Shown in pieces: positions 6,944-15,231 of a stretch of 64,000 bases of DNA. This DNA is from Candidatus Omnitrophota bacterium. Lineage in GTDB: Bacteria > Omnitrophota > Gorgyraeia > Velamenicoccales > Velamenicoccaceae. The stretch spans positions 62,744 to 126,743 of the forward strand of contig DMEU01000011.1 of assembly GCA_003451585.1 (NCBI GenBank), in the 5' to 3' direction. Made by a program: the position numbers and the translations under genes. The first letter of the stretch is position 1. Every line of letters begins with the position of its first letter. The notes beneath the pieces are model-generated. The model saw nothing but the letters and a program-made list of their open reading frames with translations. It did not search any database and was not told the origin of the DNA.

Positions 6944-6998
6944 TAAACATTATAAAAAGTTTTAAAAAGTATTTATGCCGCACCAGTAAATTGAGAAT

Positions 6999-8450
6999 AT
7001 GACCGTTTCCGCAAAAAAAGCCTTTTTCGCCTTTTTATTATTTGCGTCTCCTTTTTTCTTTTCCTTGTCTCTTCCTTTATCGGCTTTCGCAGTATTTAAT
7101 TTGACAGCTGCCCCTGAAAGCGGCGGTTTTGACTTGCGTTTTACGCGCGTATCGCCAGGTGATTTTAAGCAGGCCAGGGAGGTAACTTTAAGGATCAACT
7201 CCGATATAGGTAAGCAATACCGCGTTGTACAGCAATTGATCAAGCCTCTATCTATGATGGATGGTACACAAATACCGGATGGGCAGTTTAAGATGTATCC
7301 TTTGGTCAACTCCAATAGCCAGGGTACCTTGCTCTACCGCGAAGAAACACCGGTGAGTTCTTATAACACCGTGCTTTATACCTCTAACCCTGCAGGAAGC
7401 AATGATTCGTTCAAACTGGTCTATACTATAATACCTTTTGAAACACAGATCCCCGGCTCTTATCACGGCCGCATATCTTACATATTGCAGCCGATCGATT
7501 CAACCGAATCCCAGGTCGTCGTCACATTAAATATCTACGTCGATATGGCCGCAGGCACAACCCCCGTAATTGAGGTGACGGCCAGTTCTGTTTCAGGACG
7601 GATCAGCTTAACGTCGGAGGGGATGACCCCTAAGGATCCTTTTGGGCCCAAGGAGAATCCCAGGGTATCTATAAAAGTCCATTCTCCTATGGGTGCCACG
7701 TATCGTATATATCAGGGGTTGCAGAGTAATGCTGTTGTTTCCGGCAGCGGTGATGAGTTCGATCTCTCTAAGATATCGTTTACTGTTGACGGCGGCAATA
7801 ACGGTGTCGCGGCCAGGCAGGGAGACCTGAAAGGGGCTCAAGTAAGGCAGCTTTTGTATACATCTGATGGATTTGGGGCGCCGGATGAATTTGTGGTCAC
7901 ATATAAGCCATCAAAGGATTTCCGTCTGCAAAAAGCGGATCTCTACAGGGGAAGGCTTGTTTTTACTGTGGAGAAGGCCACTGACGCGGCTCCGCTGTCT
8001 ATTAAAACACTGGACATGGAAGTGGATATCGAGCCGGTCTTTGATATCCACGTCTACTCAGGCGGGAAGGAAGGCGTCTTTCTAAGATTTGGAGAGATAA
8101 GCTATAAGACCGGCCCTAAGTCATCCGATGTTGAGGTCTTCGTAGAGTCGAACATGGGCAGGCCTTATCAGGTGGTCCAAAAGGTGTCAGGGCCTATGAT
8201 GAACGAGGCCGCCGATAAGATACCGGAGGAGGATTTTGTTGTCAGGGTCAAGGACGTGGATCACCAGCAAGAGGCCGGTTTTAGTTTAAAAGATGAGGCG
8301 CGCGTAACTGAAGGCGATACTGTGATATTTGCCTCAGGGCCTAAAGGGCATAGCGCCAGTTTTACCGCTGAATATAAGCTGACATTGCGGCCGGATTCAA
8401 AACCCGGGAATTATTCTACGCAGATAGGTTATTCCTTAGCTTTGAATTAA
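6999..8450 (+). CDS. Secreted protein with three homologous beta domains (putative fibre tip or adhesin subunit)
   Basis: This 483-residue protein has a clear signal peptide (MTVSAKKAFFAFLLFASPFFF, cut near ASA/FA). I see three internal repeats of about 140-155 residues (about 34-182, 190-345 and 350-483). Each begins with a YRVVQ/YRIYQ/YQVVQ strand after a short beta region and ends with a Gly/Leu-Tyr strand such as PGSYHGRISY, DLYRGRLVF or PGNYSTQIGYSLALN. The ending resembles the final strand of the next gene's product. No enzymatic motif is seen. With a subunit, a PapD-like chaperone and a barrel protein following, an adhesin or tip role is the most economical reading, but it is inferred. 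Confidence 0.72.
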   Translation: MTVSAKKAFFAFLLFASPFFFSLSLPLSAFAVFNLTAAPESGGFDLRFTRVSPGDFKQAREVTLRINSDIGKQYRVVQQLIKPLSMMDGTQIPDGQFKMYPLVNSNSQGTLLYREETPVSSYNTVLYTSNPAGSNDSFKLVYTIIPFETQIPGSYHGRISYILQPIDSTESQVVVTLNIYVDMAAGTTPVIEVTASSVSGRISLTSEGMTPKDPFGPKENPRVSIKVHSPMGATYRIYQGLQSNAVVSGSGDEFDLSKISFTVDGGNNGVAARQGDLKGAQVRQLLYTSDGFGAPDEFVVTYKPSKDFRLQKADLYRGRLVFTVEKATDAAPLSIKTLDMEVDIEPVFDIHVYSGGKEGVFLRFGEISYKTGPKSSDVEVFVESNMGRPYQVVQKVSGPMMNEAADKIPEEDFVVRVKDVDHQQEAGFSLKDEARVTEGDTVIFASGPKGHSASFTAEYKLTLRPDSKPGNYSTQIGYSLALN

Positions 8451-8477
8451 AAATTAAAAAGAAGGGGGGTGAATATA

Positions 8478-9215
8478 ATGAGAAAAAGACTATTAGTGTG
8501 GGCAGTCGTGTGCGCGTTGGCTGGGCTTGATATGGCTCCGGTGTATGCGCAGACATCTGCTACTGGTCCAAGTGGTGCGGCATCGGCTACTGTGCCTCAG
8601 GTTTTAGAATTCACATTGAGCCGTGTCGTGAGAATGAATTCAGCGGCTGGAGATACCAATCCCTTTACTCAGGGTACGGTATTGACGTCGCCTTCATTTA
8701 ATTTCGGCACTTTGGCTCGCGTGAATGATGCCGAGGGTAACTTCTTATACATGCGCGGTGAATACTACTACTATATTCTAATGATCGCGGCTACATCAGG
8801 CCGTAGATATAAGATAACCGAAACCGGCACTCAGTTGACCGGACCAGGAGGCGTGTTATTGCCGAAGGAGTCTGTGTTATTGGTCCCTGATTATCAGTGG
8901 TTGGATACATTGGGTACTGTGGCGCAGGGAGCTCCTCCAGGGAACGCGTCGGTAGGCCCGGTTGCATCCGCTTCTAATACCGGATCACTCGTTTATCAGA
9001 GTGATACCGCTGGTTTAGGCAGGCTGGTGAGGTCAGTGATCGCGATCAGCGGTCCTGGCGCAGGTTCTGCTTATCCTTCTAACTACAGCCTTGGTTTTAA
9101 CGGGGCTGTCGGGCAGGGGGCAAAGCAGGAATATACAGCTTGGAAGGCTATAACTCCTGATCAACCGTCAGGCGCGTATAGCGGCACCATAACGTTTACT
9201 TTGGTATTGAATTAA
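8478..9215 (+). CDS. Secreted fibre-subunit-like protein (DUF4402/spore-coat-U-like)
   Basis: I start at ATG 8478, seven bases after an AAGGGGGGT Shine-Dalgarno; the GTG at 8469 lies inside that site. The 245-residue product has a signal peptide (to VYAQ) and then the strand ASATVPQVLEFTLSR. It has no cysteines in the mature part and ends SGAYSGTITFTLVLN. That N-terminal strand and closing Y-SG-TITF pattern recall small beta-sandwich pilus subunits of the DUF4402 and spore-coat-U types. The same N-terminal motif recurs in the short gene at 13058-13375. It is followed by a strong stem-loop and then the chaperone gene. Subunit function is inferred from fold and context. Confidence 0.7.
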   Translation: MRKRLLVWAVVCALAGLDMAPVYAQTSATGPSGAASATVPQVLEFTLSRVVRMNSAAGDTNPFTQGTVLTSPSFNFGTLARVNDAEGNFLYMRGEYYYYILMIAATSGRRYKITETGTQLTGPGGVLLPKESVLLVPDYQWLDTLGTVAQGAPPGNASVGPVASASNTGSLVYQSDTAGLGRLVRSVIAISGPGAGSAYPSNYSLGFNGAVGQGAKQEYTAWKAITPDQPSGAYSGTITFTLVLN

Positions 9216-9224
9216 TGTAGACGG

Positions 9225-9271
9225 TTTTTTTGGCAGCAGCTTCGTCTTTTGGCGAGGCTGCTGCCAAAAAA
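9225..9271 (+). promoter_or_regulatory. Intercistronic stem-loop between subunit and chaperone genes
   Basis: TTTTTTTGGCAGCAGC (9225-9240) pairs with GCTGCTGCCAAAAAA (9257-9271) around a 16-base loop. The T-run is on the 5' side and the A-run on the 3' side, so this is a long A-U extended hairpin and not a classical intrinsic terminator. It ends just before the chaperone's ribosome binding site. It could stabilise the upstream subunit mRNA or limit chaperone translation. Confidence 0.8.
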
Positions 9272-9280
9272 GGAAAACAT

Positions 9281-10132
9281 ATGAATATTAAAAAAATCTA
9301 TAGTTGTCTGGTACTATCCGTACTCATAAATATATTTTTTACTACATTTTCTTGGGCAGGGCTACGCATTGATAAGCCAAAGGTCCGGCTCAATATCGCA
9401 CCTGCGAGCTATGACAGCGGAGAGGTAAAAGTCGAAAATACCGGCGGAGAGGTTTTAAGCGTTAAGGTGTATCTTGAAGATTGGGTATATGCACAGCAGG
9501 ATGGCGGGAAGACCTTTGCCCCTAAGGGGACCAATGCTTTATCTTGTTCGGATTGGATAACCTTTTATCCGGCAGATTTTACTTTGGCGGCCAATGATTC
9601 GCGGATAGTGCGTTATACGGTAAAAGTCCCAAAGGATGCGCGGGGCGGGCATTATTCGGTAATGTTCTTTGAGACCGGTGGTGAGGATATCGAAACGCCG
9701 AATGAGGAAGGGACGACTGTGCGTATAAAGGTATTGAACCGGCTTGGAGCCCTCTTTTATATAGAGCCGGAAGGCACTATCAAGAAGGCCGCAGAATTGA
9801 AAAATCTTGGACTAATACATAAACTCAACGATCTGATTGTATCCGCCGATCTTGTCAATTCGGGGAATACGGATATAACGGCCGGCGGAACGTTCAATAT
9901 AATAGATAAGGAAGGTTTTGTATATGCGCGCGGCGCGTTCGACGAAGTATATACTTTGCCCGGCGATAAAGCGGCGCTTCGTTCCGTGGCCGCATCTACG
10001 AGTTTAAAACCCGGCACTTATGATATCCTTATAACATTGGATTTTCAGAATGGCGGTACGCTTGTGCATGAATCCCAGTTCGATATCTCCGCAGACGGCG
10101 CTATCTCCCTATCGGCAGTGCAAGCACAATAA
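9281..10132 (+). CDS. Periplasmic PapD-like (fimbrial-type) chaperone
   Basis: The ATG at 9281 lies just after the stem-loop and an AGGAAAA site; it gives a 283-residue protein with a good signal peptide (ending SWA/G). An earlier ATG at 9230 would read through the hairpin and is rejected. The mature part has two beta-sandwich-like halves. The first has LRIDKPKVRLNIAPASYDSGEVKVENTGGE and P-K-D-A-R-G-G-H-Y-S-V-M-F-F, the conserved edge-strand pattern of fimbrial chaperones and related DUF916-type proteins. The second starts near residue 155. It would hold unfolded subunits in the periplasm for delivery to the barrel protein encoded next. The family call is moderate. Confidence 0.7.
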   Translation: MNIKKIYSCLVLSVLINIFFTTFSWAGLRIDKPKVRLNIAPASYDSGEVKVENTGGEVLSVKVYLEDWVYAQQDGGKTFAPKGTNALSCSDWITFYPADFTLAANDSRIVRYTVKVPKDARGGHYSVMFFETGGEDIETPNEEGTTVRIKVLNRLGALFYIEPEGTIKKAAELKNLGLIHKLNDLIVSADLVNSGNTDITAGGTFNIIDKEGFVYARGAFDEVYTLPGDKAALRSVAASTSLKPGTYDILITLDFQNGGTLVHESQFDISADGAISLSAVQAQ

Positions 10133-10167
10133 TAGCTTAATTGATGTAAGGAAAAAAATAGGAGCGT

Positions 10168-13050
10168 ATGTTGGGATTTTATAAAAAAATTTTAGTGACT
10201 TATTTAATCTTTTTAATAAGTTTCAATATTATTTTTCCGCCGGACGTATGTTATGCATCGGTCTCTCCGCAGATAGGAGATTTTTTTTGCCAGAGGGGTA
10301 TATCCTATTTTGATCAGGGCAAGTATCCTCAGGCAAGCGTAGAGTTTAAAAAGGCGCTTCTGGCCAATCCGGAATCCGCAATCGCAAAAAAATATATTTT
10401 GTTGATCGAAGGCGGGCCTGCGGCCGTACAAAATGATCAGATGTCCGTCCTGGGCAGGAAAATCTCCGAAGTAAATTCCGCCTTGAGCCAGCATGAATTC
10501 ATCTCAGACCAGATATCCGTTTTCGCTATGCCGCAACAGGATGGAGATAGCACGTCTGTGTTTGAATTTCAGGAAGAGGTCGCGTTAAAAAGATCTCAAA
10601 GCAAAAAGAAACAAGCTTATAAAGAGATCATGCGCCAGCCTGCAGGAGAGGCCTTGCCGCAGGAAAAGGTAGTTGTCGATATAAATATTAAAGACGAAGG
10701 CAGGGATTTCCTGGAGGTAGGGACGAATGTGGGCGAACACCTTATTCTAAAAGGCAGGAATATCTCGAGGTTCCTTATTACCGATCCCGGTCTTATAAAA
10801 GTTTCTTTGGATGGTAATTCTGCTGTTTTGGCCCAGCTTTTGGAACCCGGCACCACCTATATCCATATTTGGGATGAAGGGCAGCGCAAGACCTTAAAAT
10901 TCATGATAGGCCAGAGGAAGCTCGATCAACAGTATTTAGAGGCCCAAAAGGAGAAGGCGTTAAAGGCCAGCCTTCCTGAGCCATTTAAGGTCAGTTATTC
11001 GATAGAAGGGGATTCTTTTATGTCCGGCAGGGGGTTCGGCGACCTTGAGCGGAAAAATTATACCATCAACTATAGTTCATCAATTATCGGAGAGACGCCA
11101 TACGGTAACTTCGATACATCTGTGCAGGCGGACCGCACTCAGTCAAAAAAATACCATGTCTCGAACCTGCGTATGGGCCTGACAGGCGCGCATTATGACG
11201 AGTTCAAGGATATCAATCTGCGGTTTTTTGATTTCACCCCGGCTATAACTAATTTTGGTTTCCCTACATCTGATCTCCGCGGCGTGATGATGGATGCCCC
11301 GATGTTTGAAAAACGCGTTAATTACACGGCTTTTTGGGGCGCGATCCCGTTCGGTGATTTTACAAGGCTTTCTTCGACCTCCGGCCTTGACAGGACGAAG
11401 GAGGCGTGGCTCGAAGGTATATCCGTTAATTACAAGCCGTTGGATTTTGCCAATTTCAAGGCGTTCTACGCGCACTCGTATGGCCCGGAGAGGACACAGC
11501 CTGTTTTAACCGACGAGGTCAGGGGTTTTGGCATGGATTATAATCTTGGAAGGTTTAACATCAGTTCCGAGATGGTGCAGGATCCGGACAATATCTCATA
11601 TACCGCCAATTCTAGCGTTACATTTTCAAAACTCCGCATTGGCCTGACCATGACAGAGAATAATAAGGACTTCGCTTCCGTCTTGGGCGGCATACCTTCA
11701 AGCGGCTCGACGAGCGGTACGTTGACTACGACTTACAGGCCGGCACAGGATGTCACCATATCGAATACTTTTTCCGGCACACGCGATAAGGTCTTTGGTA
11801 ACCCGGATAGGCCGGCCAGGCCGAATTACAATTCGGATACACGCCTGAATTGGGTGATCGACCCGCATACTGAATTTGAAATGTCCTATGGGCTGGATGA
11901 TCAGATAGGCTCGAATTCTCCGGCGGTCACAGAGACCAAGGAAGTTACCCTGCGCAAGAAGCTGTTTTTCTTAAAAAAACTTAACACATTCGTGAGTTAT
12001 CAGAACAGAAAGACAAAGAATTATACATCTCCTGCCCAGGATTTTAATAATAATCGTATATTGGCCGGGCTTAGTTTCAGGGTGGTCAGCGAACTATACG
12101 CTTACTGGCGCAGGGAATTCAATATGCTGCATAATAAATTTTCAAATGAAGATGCCTTCCCTACGGCACAGGAAATAGGCCTCAATTTTTACAAGCAGAT
12201 ATTCGATACGCCTTTTTACCTGAATTCCAGGCTCTATTACCGCGACGAGGAAAATACGGAGTCTACTTTGAGTTTTTTGAGCGGCGAGGACCGCTTGGAG
12301 GGCGAGAGCGAGTTGACATTTAAGCCGAACCCGGATACCGAGACATTCCTTAAGGTCAGGCTGTCGAATATATGGGCTGAAAAAGCAGGTGTTGCCAAGC
12401 ACCTGGATTTTGATTTTACTTTTGGCGTAAGGTTGGTTTGGGACACCGGCCTGCGCTGGCGATCCGTTGGAGGTTTTTACGGATATTGTTTCTATGATAT
12501 TAACGCCGACGGTAAAAAGCAGCCGGATGAACACGGAGTAAAGGGGGTCGGGATCATCGGCCCTGCAGGCAAGCAGGTTGTTACGGATGAAAGGGGATAT
12601 TACAAGATCCCTTCGGTTACAGGGAAGAAGGCCCTTTTAGAGATGAGTGTCAATACATTGCCTAAGGGGTATAATCCGACTACCTCAGTTTCACGTGAGG
12701 TGGATATAGTGCACGGGAAGGCCAAAAGAGTGGATTTCGGGATTGCCACAAGGTCTGAGATCTCAGGGCTCATCTATTATGACAAAAACGCCAACGGACA
12801 GTATGATTCCGGGGATGAACCGGTCAAGGGTGTTGTGATCACACTTGATGATAAGGAAAGAGCGGCGAGCAGCATAATGGGCGAATATATGTTTAGAAAG
12901 CTCTCGCCCGGTGAACATACCTTGAGGCTCGACCTAAAGTCCATCCCTGTAGAGTTTATCCCTAAGGTAGCGGTTGCGAAGTCATTGAAGGTCATCGAAG
13001 GCACGACCTTTGTTTATAATATACCGTTAGAAAAAGCGGCGGAAAAGTAA
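10168..13050 (+). CDS. Outer-membrane barrel protein with TPR, pilus-assembly N-domain and C-terminal Ig/SdrD-B-like repeats (usher-like)
   Basis: This 960-residue exported protein has in order: a signal peptide (to about residue 30); one TPR-like pair (GISYFDQGKYPQASVEFKKAL); and at about 180-250 a T2SS/T3SS pilus N-terminal domain (GEHLILKGRNISRFLITDPG...PGTTYIHIWDEG). A long region (about 270-765) follows with alternating beta strands rich in Tyr, Asn and Thr, consistent with an outer-membrane barrel. Last come two SdrD-B/carboxypeptidase-regulatory-like repeats (FYDINADGKKQPDE and YYDKNANGQYDSGDE, putative Ca-binding loops). The order barrel plus C-terminal beta domains, next to a chaperone and subunits, is usher-like. 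It is not a recognised FimD homologue by eye. Function is inferred. Confidence 0.68.
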   Translation: MLGFYKKILVTYLIFLISFNIIFPPDVCYASVSPQIGDFFCQRGISYFDQGKYPQASVEFKKALLANPESAIAKKYILLIEGGPAAVQNDQMSVLGRKISEVNSALSQHEFISDQISVFAMPQQDGDSTSVFEFQEEVALKRSQSKKKQAYKEIMRQPAGEALPQEKVVVDINIKDEGRDFLEVGTNVGEHLILKGRNISRFLITDPGLIKVSLDGNSAVLAQLLEPGTTYIHIWDEGQRKTLKFMIGQRKLDQQYLEAQKEKALKASLPEPFKVSYSIEGDSFMSGRGFGDLERKNYTINYSSSIIGETPYGNFDTSVQADRTQSKKYHVSNLRMGLTGAHYDEFKDINLRFFDFTPAITNFGFPTSDLRGVMMDAPMFEKRVNYTAFWGAIPFGDFTRLSSTSGLDRTKEAWLEGISVNYKPLDFANFKAFYAHSYGPERTQPVLTDEVRGFGMDYNLGRFNISSEMVQDPDNISYTANSSVTFSKLRIGLTMTENNKDFASVLGGIPSSGSTSGTLTTTYRPAQDVTISNTFSGTRDKVFGNPDRPARPNYNSDTRLNWVIDPHTEFEMSYGLDDQIGSNSPAVTETKEVTLRKKLFFLKKLNTFVSYQNRKTKNYTSPAQDFNNNRILAGLSFRVVSELYAYWRREFNMLHNKFSNEDAFPTAQEIGLNFYKQIFDTPFYLNSRLYYRDEENTESTLSFLSGEDRLEGESELTFKPNPDTETFLKVRLSNIWAEKAGVAKHLDFDFTFGVRLVWDTGLRWRSVGGFYGYCFYDINADGKKQPDEHGVKGVGIIGPAGKQVVTDERGYYKIPSVTGKKALLEMSVNTLPKGYNPTTSVSREVDIVHGKAKRVDFGIATRSEISGLIYYDKNANGQYDSGDEPVKGVVITLDDKERAASSIMGEYMFRKLSPGEHTLRLDLKSIPVEFIPKVAVAKSLKVIEGTTFVYNIPLEKAAEK

Positions 13051-13057
13051 TGGCGGC

Positions 13058-13375
13058 CTATCTTGCGCAGACGGTGTAAATGGTAGTTTTTTGTTCGTCA
13101 GTCGTATTTTCTGCTAAGACCATATTCTCTTGGCTAGTGATGAGTTTTTGTTCTTCCTGGATGTCATAATCGCCGGATGCGCCCATGGCCACAGGGGCCT
13201 GTGGAGTTTGTGGCGTGTTTGTGGTAGCAGGCGCCTGAGCCCTGATTTCCAATAACTGCGGCATGATACAGCTGGCAGTCCCGCTGATAGTCGTCCCCCC
13301 AGCCAGACATACATTGACCGGAATAACACAGACCAGGGTCAACAGTGATATTAAGGTAGGTCTCTTTGCCTTCAT
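13058..13375 (-). CDS. Small secreted protein with subunit-like N-terminus, riboswitch-controlled
   Basis: This 105-residue protein is read on the minus strand, convergent with and 7 bp from the barrel gene. ATG at 13375 has a GAGGG site eight bases upstream. It has a signal peptide (ending CLA/GG), then GTTISGTASCIMPQLLEIRAQ, which matches the N-terminal strand of the fibre subunit (ASATVPQVLEFTLSR). A Pro/Thr/Ala linker and an acidic tail follow. It lacks the full subunit domain, so it may be a donor-strand-like peptide, an inhibitor or a remnant. A GEMM riboswitch and a terminator precede it, which argues that it is a real, regulated gene. Confidence 0.75.
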   Translation of the reverse strand: MKAKRPTLISLLTLVCVIPVNVCLAGGTTISGTASCIMPQLLEIRAQAPATTNTPQTPQAPVAMGASGDYDIQEEQKLITSQENMVLAENTTDEQKTTIYTVCAR

Positions 13376-13401
13376 TTAGCCCTCGGTATTTACAGGGCAA
13401 A

Positions 13402-13430
13402 TAAAAAACCCATTCAAAGAATGAATGGGT
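13402..13430 (-). terminator. Intrinsic terminator between GEMM riboswitch and gene
   Basis: On the minus strand ACCCATTCATTCTTTGAATGGGT forms a perfect 8-9 bp hairpin with a 4-5 base loop, followed by a run of six to seven U. It lies between the aptamer (ending near 13468) and the start codon at 13375. It is therefore the likely expression platform. Confidence 0.88.
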
Positions 13431-13465
13431 CCTTTGAATTGACGAGATCCGGCTTAAATAAGCGG

Positions 13466-13550
13466 ATACGGCAGCCCGACCATCCGCCGCTAAAACTCTG
13501 GCGGATTCGAGGCTTTGCGTCCTACCCTTTCGGATAGTTTGCCCTTTTGT
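13466..13550 (-). promoter_or_regulatory. Cyclic di-GMP-I (GEMM-I) riboswitch aptamer
   Basis: The minus strand reads AGGGCAAAC, then a short hairpin with a GAAA loop (CTATCCGAAAGGGTAG), then GACGCAAAGCC, which is the hallmark GEMM-I core. A second stem AATCCGCC...GGCGGATGG and the closing GGTCGGGCTGCC follow, matching the receptor side of the aptamer. GEMM-I binds c-di-GMP; a minority of variants bind cGAMP. The terminator downstream suggests c-di-GMP-dependent transcription control of the small secreted protein. Confidence 0.88.
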
Positions 13551-13633
13551 TCCTAAAGAACGGCCTTGGTTACAGGTAAAATATATCATATGAAAATCAT
13601 GTTTTCAAGGGGAGGTGATAGAGGGTAAATGTG

Positions 13634-13662
13634 TTGACGAACAGTTCCCGAGGATGTATAAT
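13634..13662 (+). promoter_or_regulatory. Strong sigma-70-type promoter of recA
   Basis: TTGACG (13634-13639) and TATAAT (13657-13662) are separated by exactly 17 bp. The recA ATG is 35 bp further on, with AAGGAGGAG as ribosome binding site (13682-13690). GAAC-A-GTTC lies inside the spacer; its one-base gap does not fit a known LexA box, so no SOS operator is claimed. Confidence 0.85.
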
Positions 13663-13696
13663 TTCTACCTTAACTAGACAATAAGGAGGAGTTTCT

Positions 13697-14764
13697 ATGG
13701 TCAATAAAGATAATAAAGAGAAGGACTTAAGTAAGAAAGAGGACGGAGCTAACAGGATGAAGGCTTTAGAGTTAGCCTTGGCCCAGATAGAAAAACAATT
13801 CGGAAAAGGCTCTATCATGAAGCTTGGCGAAGATGTTAAGCTCGATGTGCCTGTTATCCCTACAGGCTCGATCTCGCTTGATCTTGCTTTAGGCGTCGGT
13901 GGTATACCGCGCGGAAGGGTCATTGAGATATTCGGCCCTGAGGCCTCCGGCAAAACAACACTTACATTGAGCGTGATTGCTCAGGCGCAGAAACAAGGCG
14001 GTGTAGCGGCGTTTATCGATGCAGAGCATGCCTTTGATTCCACTTATGCCAAAAAGATCGGTGTGAATTTAGACGACCTTTTGATATCCCAGCCCGATAC
14101 CGGAGAGCAGGCCTTAGAGATTGCAGAGACCCTGGTGCGTTCGAATGCTGTGGACCTCGTGGTCGTGGATTCGGTGGCAGCGCTTACTCCGCGCGCGGAG
14201 ATAGAAGGCGATATGGGCGATTCCCACATGGGTTTGCAGGCCCGCCTGATGTCGCAGGCCTTAAGAAAGCTTACCGGCACGATCTCCAAATCCAAGACGT
14301 GCGTTATTTTCATTAATCAGATCCGTGAGAAGATAGGGGTAATGTTCGGTAATCCTGAGACGACGACAGGCGGCCGCGCGCTTAAGTTCTACTCATCCTT
14401 AAGGCTGGATCTAAGAAGGATAGGATATATCAAGTCAGGCGATGAAGTTACAGGAAGCCGCGTACGCGTCCGGGTAGTCAAGAACAAGGTCGCCCCTCCT
14501 TTTAAAGAGACAGAGGTCGATTTTCTCCATAGTGAAGGTATTTCCCTCGAAGCCGATCTGATAGATACAGGCGTTACTTTAGGTGTTTTGCAAAAGTCAG
14601 GCTCATGGGTCTTATATGGAGAGCAAAAATTAGGGCAGGGCAGAGATACCGCCAGGATATTCTTAAAAGAAAACCCGAAGGTTGCCGCTGAGATCGACAA
14701 GAAGATACGGCAAGAGCACGCGAGGAAACTGGCTGAGGCGCACGCGCAAGGCCCTAAGAAGTAA
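13697..14764 (+). CDS. recA: Recombinase RecA
   Basis: This 355-residue RecA is a full-length ATP-dependent strand-exchange protein acting in homologous recombination and SOS co-protease activity. Walker A is GPEASGKTT at residues 80-88. The family blocks LVVVDSVAALTP, GLQARLMSQALRKLT, VIFINQIREKIGVMFGNPETTTGGRALKFY and the C-terminal KIRQEH are all present. It has its own promoter and is followed by recX with a one-base stop/start overlap (TAATG). The N-terminus has a short charged extension of about 20 residues (rich in Lys, Asp and Glu) before the usual MKALELAL start of the core. Confidence 0.98.
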   Translation: MVNKDNKEKDLSKKEDGANRMKALELALAQIEKQFGKGSIMKLGEDVKLDVPVIPTGSISLDLALGVGGIPRGRVIEIFGPEASGKTTLTLSVIAQAQKQGGVAAFIDAEHAFDSTYAKKIGVNLDDLLISQPDTGEQALEIAETLVRSNAVDLVVVDSVAALTPRAEIEGDMGDSHMGLQARLMSQALRKLTGTISKSKTCVIFINQIREKIGVMFGNPETTTGGRALKFYSSLRLDLRRIGYIKSGDEVTGSRVRVRVVKNKVAPPFKETEVDFLHSEGISLEADLIDTGVTLGVLQKSGSWVLYGEQKLGQGRDTARIFLKENPKVAAEIDKKIRQEHARKLAEAHAQGPKK

Positions 14765-15231
14765 TGCAGGACAGAGACGATCTTTCAAAAGCCAGGAATT
14801 GCGCCCTTCGGCTCATCAAATTCAGGCTGCGAAGCGAAAAAGAAGTCAGGGATAAATTAAAAGAGAAAGGCTTCGCTGCCGAGACTATCGATACAGCAGT
14901 TGATTTCTTGAAAAAAACAGGCCTTTTGGACGATACGCTTTTTGCCAGGTTGTGGGTTGAAAGCCGTATAAAGAGGCCTCTTGGCCTGGCGCGCCTGCGT
15001 CTTGAGTTAAAGAAAAAAGGTATAGATAAGGGCGTTATCGAGCCTGTCCTGGAAGCCGCGTCAGCCAATTACAGCGAGGAAGAGGCGGTAAAGAACATTA
15101 TAGATATGAAGATAAAAAAGATGCGCGGCCTTGATCCGGTAAAGGCAAAGCGCAGGCTTTATGGTTTTTTGTTGCGTCGTGGATACCCTTACGGACTTGT
15201 GATGGACGCGTTAAAAGAGATCGAAGAATGA
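14764..15231 (+). CDS. recX: Regulatory protein RecX
   Basis: This 155-residue all-helical protein has the RecX pattern: ALRLIKFRLRSEKEVRDKLKEKGF at the N-terminus, then FLKKTGLLDDTLFARLWVESRIK with the conserved D-D-x-x-F-A, then RLRLELKKKGI and a final LLRRGYPYGLVMDALKEI. RecX binds the RecA filament and limits its extension. It directly follows recA and overlaps alaS by four bases (ATGA), an arrangement consistent with co-expression from the recA promoter. Confidence 0.93.
   Translation: MQDRDDLSKARNCALRLIKFRLRSEKEVRDKLKEKGFAAETIDTAVDFLKKTGLLDDTLFARLWVESRIKRPLGLARLRLELKKKGIDKGVIEPVLEAASANYSEEEAVKNIIDMKIKKMRGLDPVKAKRRLYGFLLRRGYPYGLVMDALKEIEE

Noticed and set aside
9225..9271. Intrinsic terminator after the subunit gene
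   Set aside because: There is no T-run after the stem in either direction; the T-run is on the 5' side and pairs with the A-run. It is kept as a stem-loop of unknown role.
9230..9280. Upstream ATG giving the chaperone a 17-residue longer N-terminus
   Set aside because: The extension is encoded by the hairpin, spoils the signal peptide start and lacks a ribosome binding site. ATG 9281 has one.
13164..13589. A 141-residue minus-strand frame covering the GEMM riboswitch and the small secreted gene
   Set aside because: It runs through the aptamer and terminator in another frame. The 105-residue frame with signal peptide is the better gene.
13639..13651. GAACAGTTC near the recA promoter as a LexA/SOS box
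   Set aside because: The spacing between half-sites is one base, whereas known LexA boxes have wider spacing. No lexA gene is in the window.
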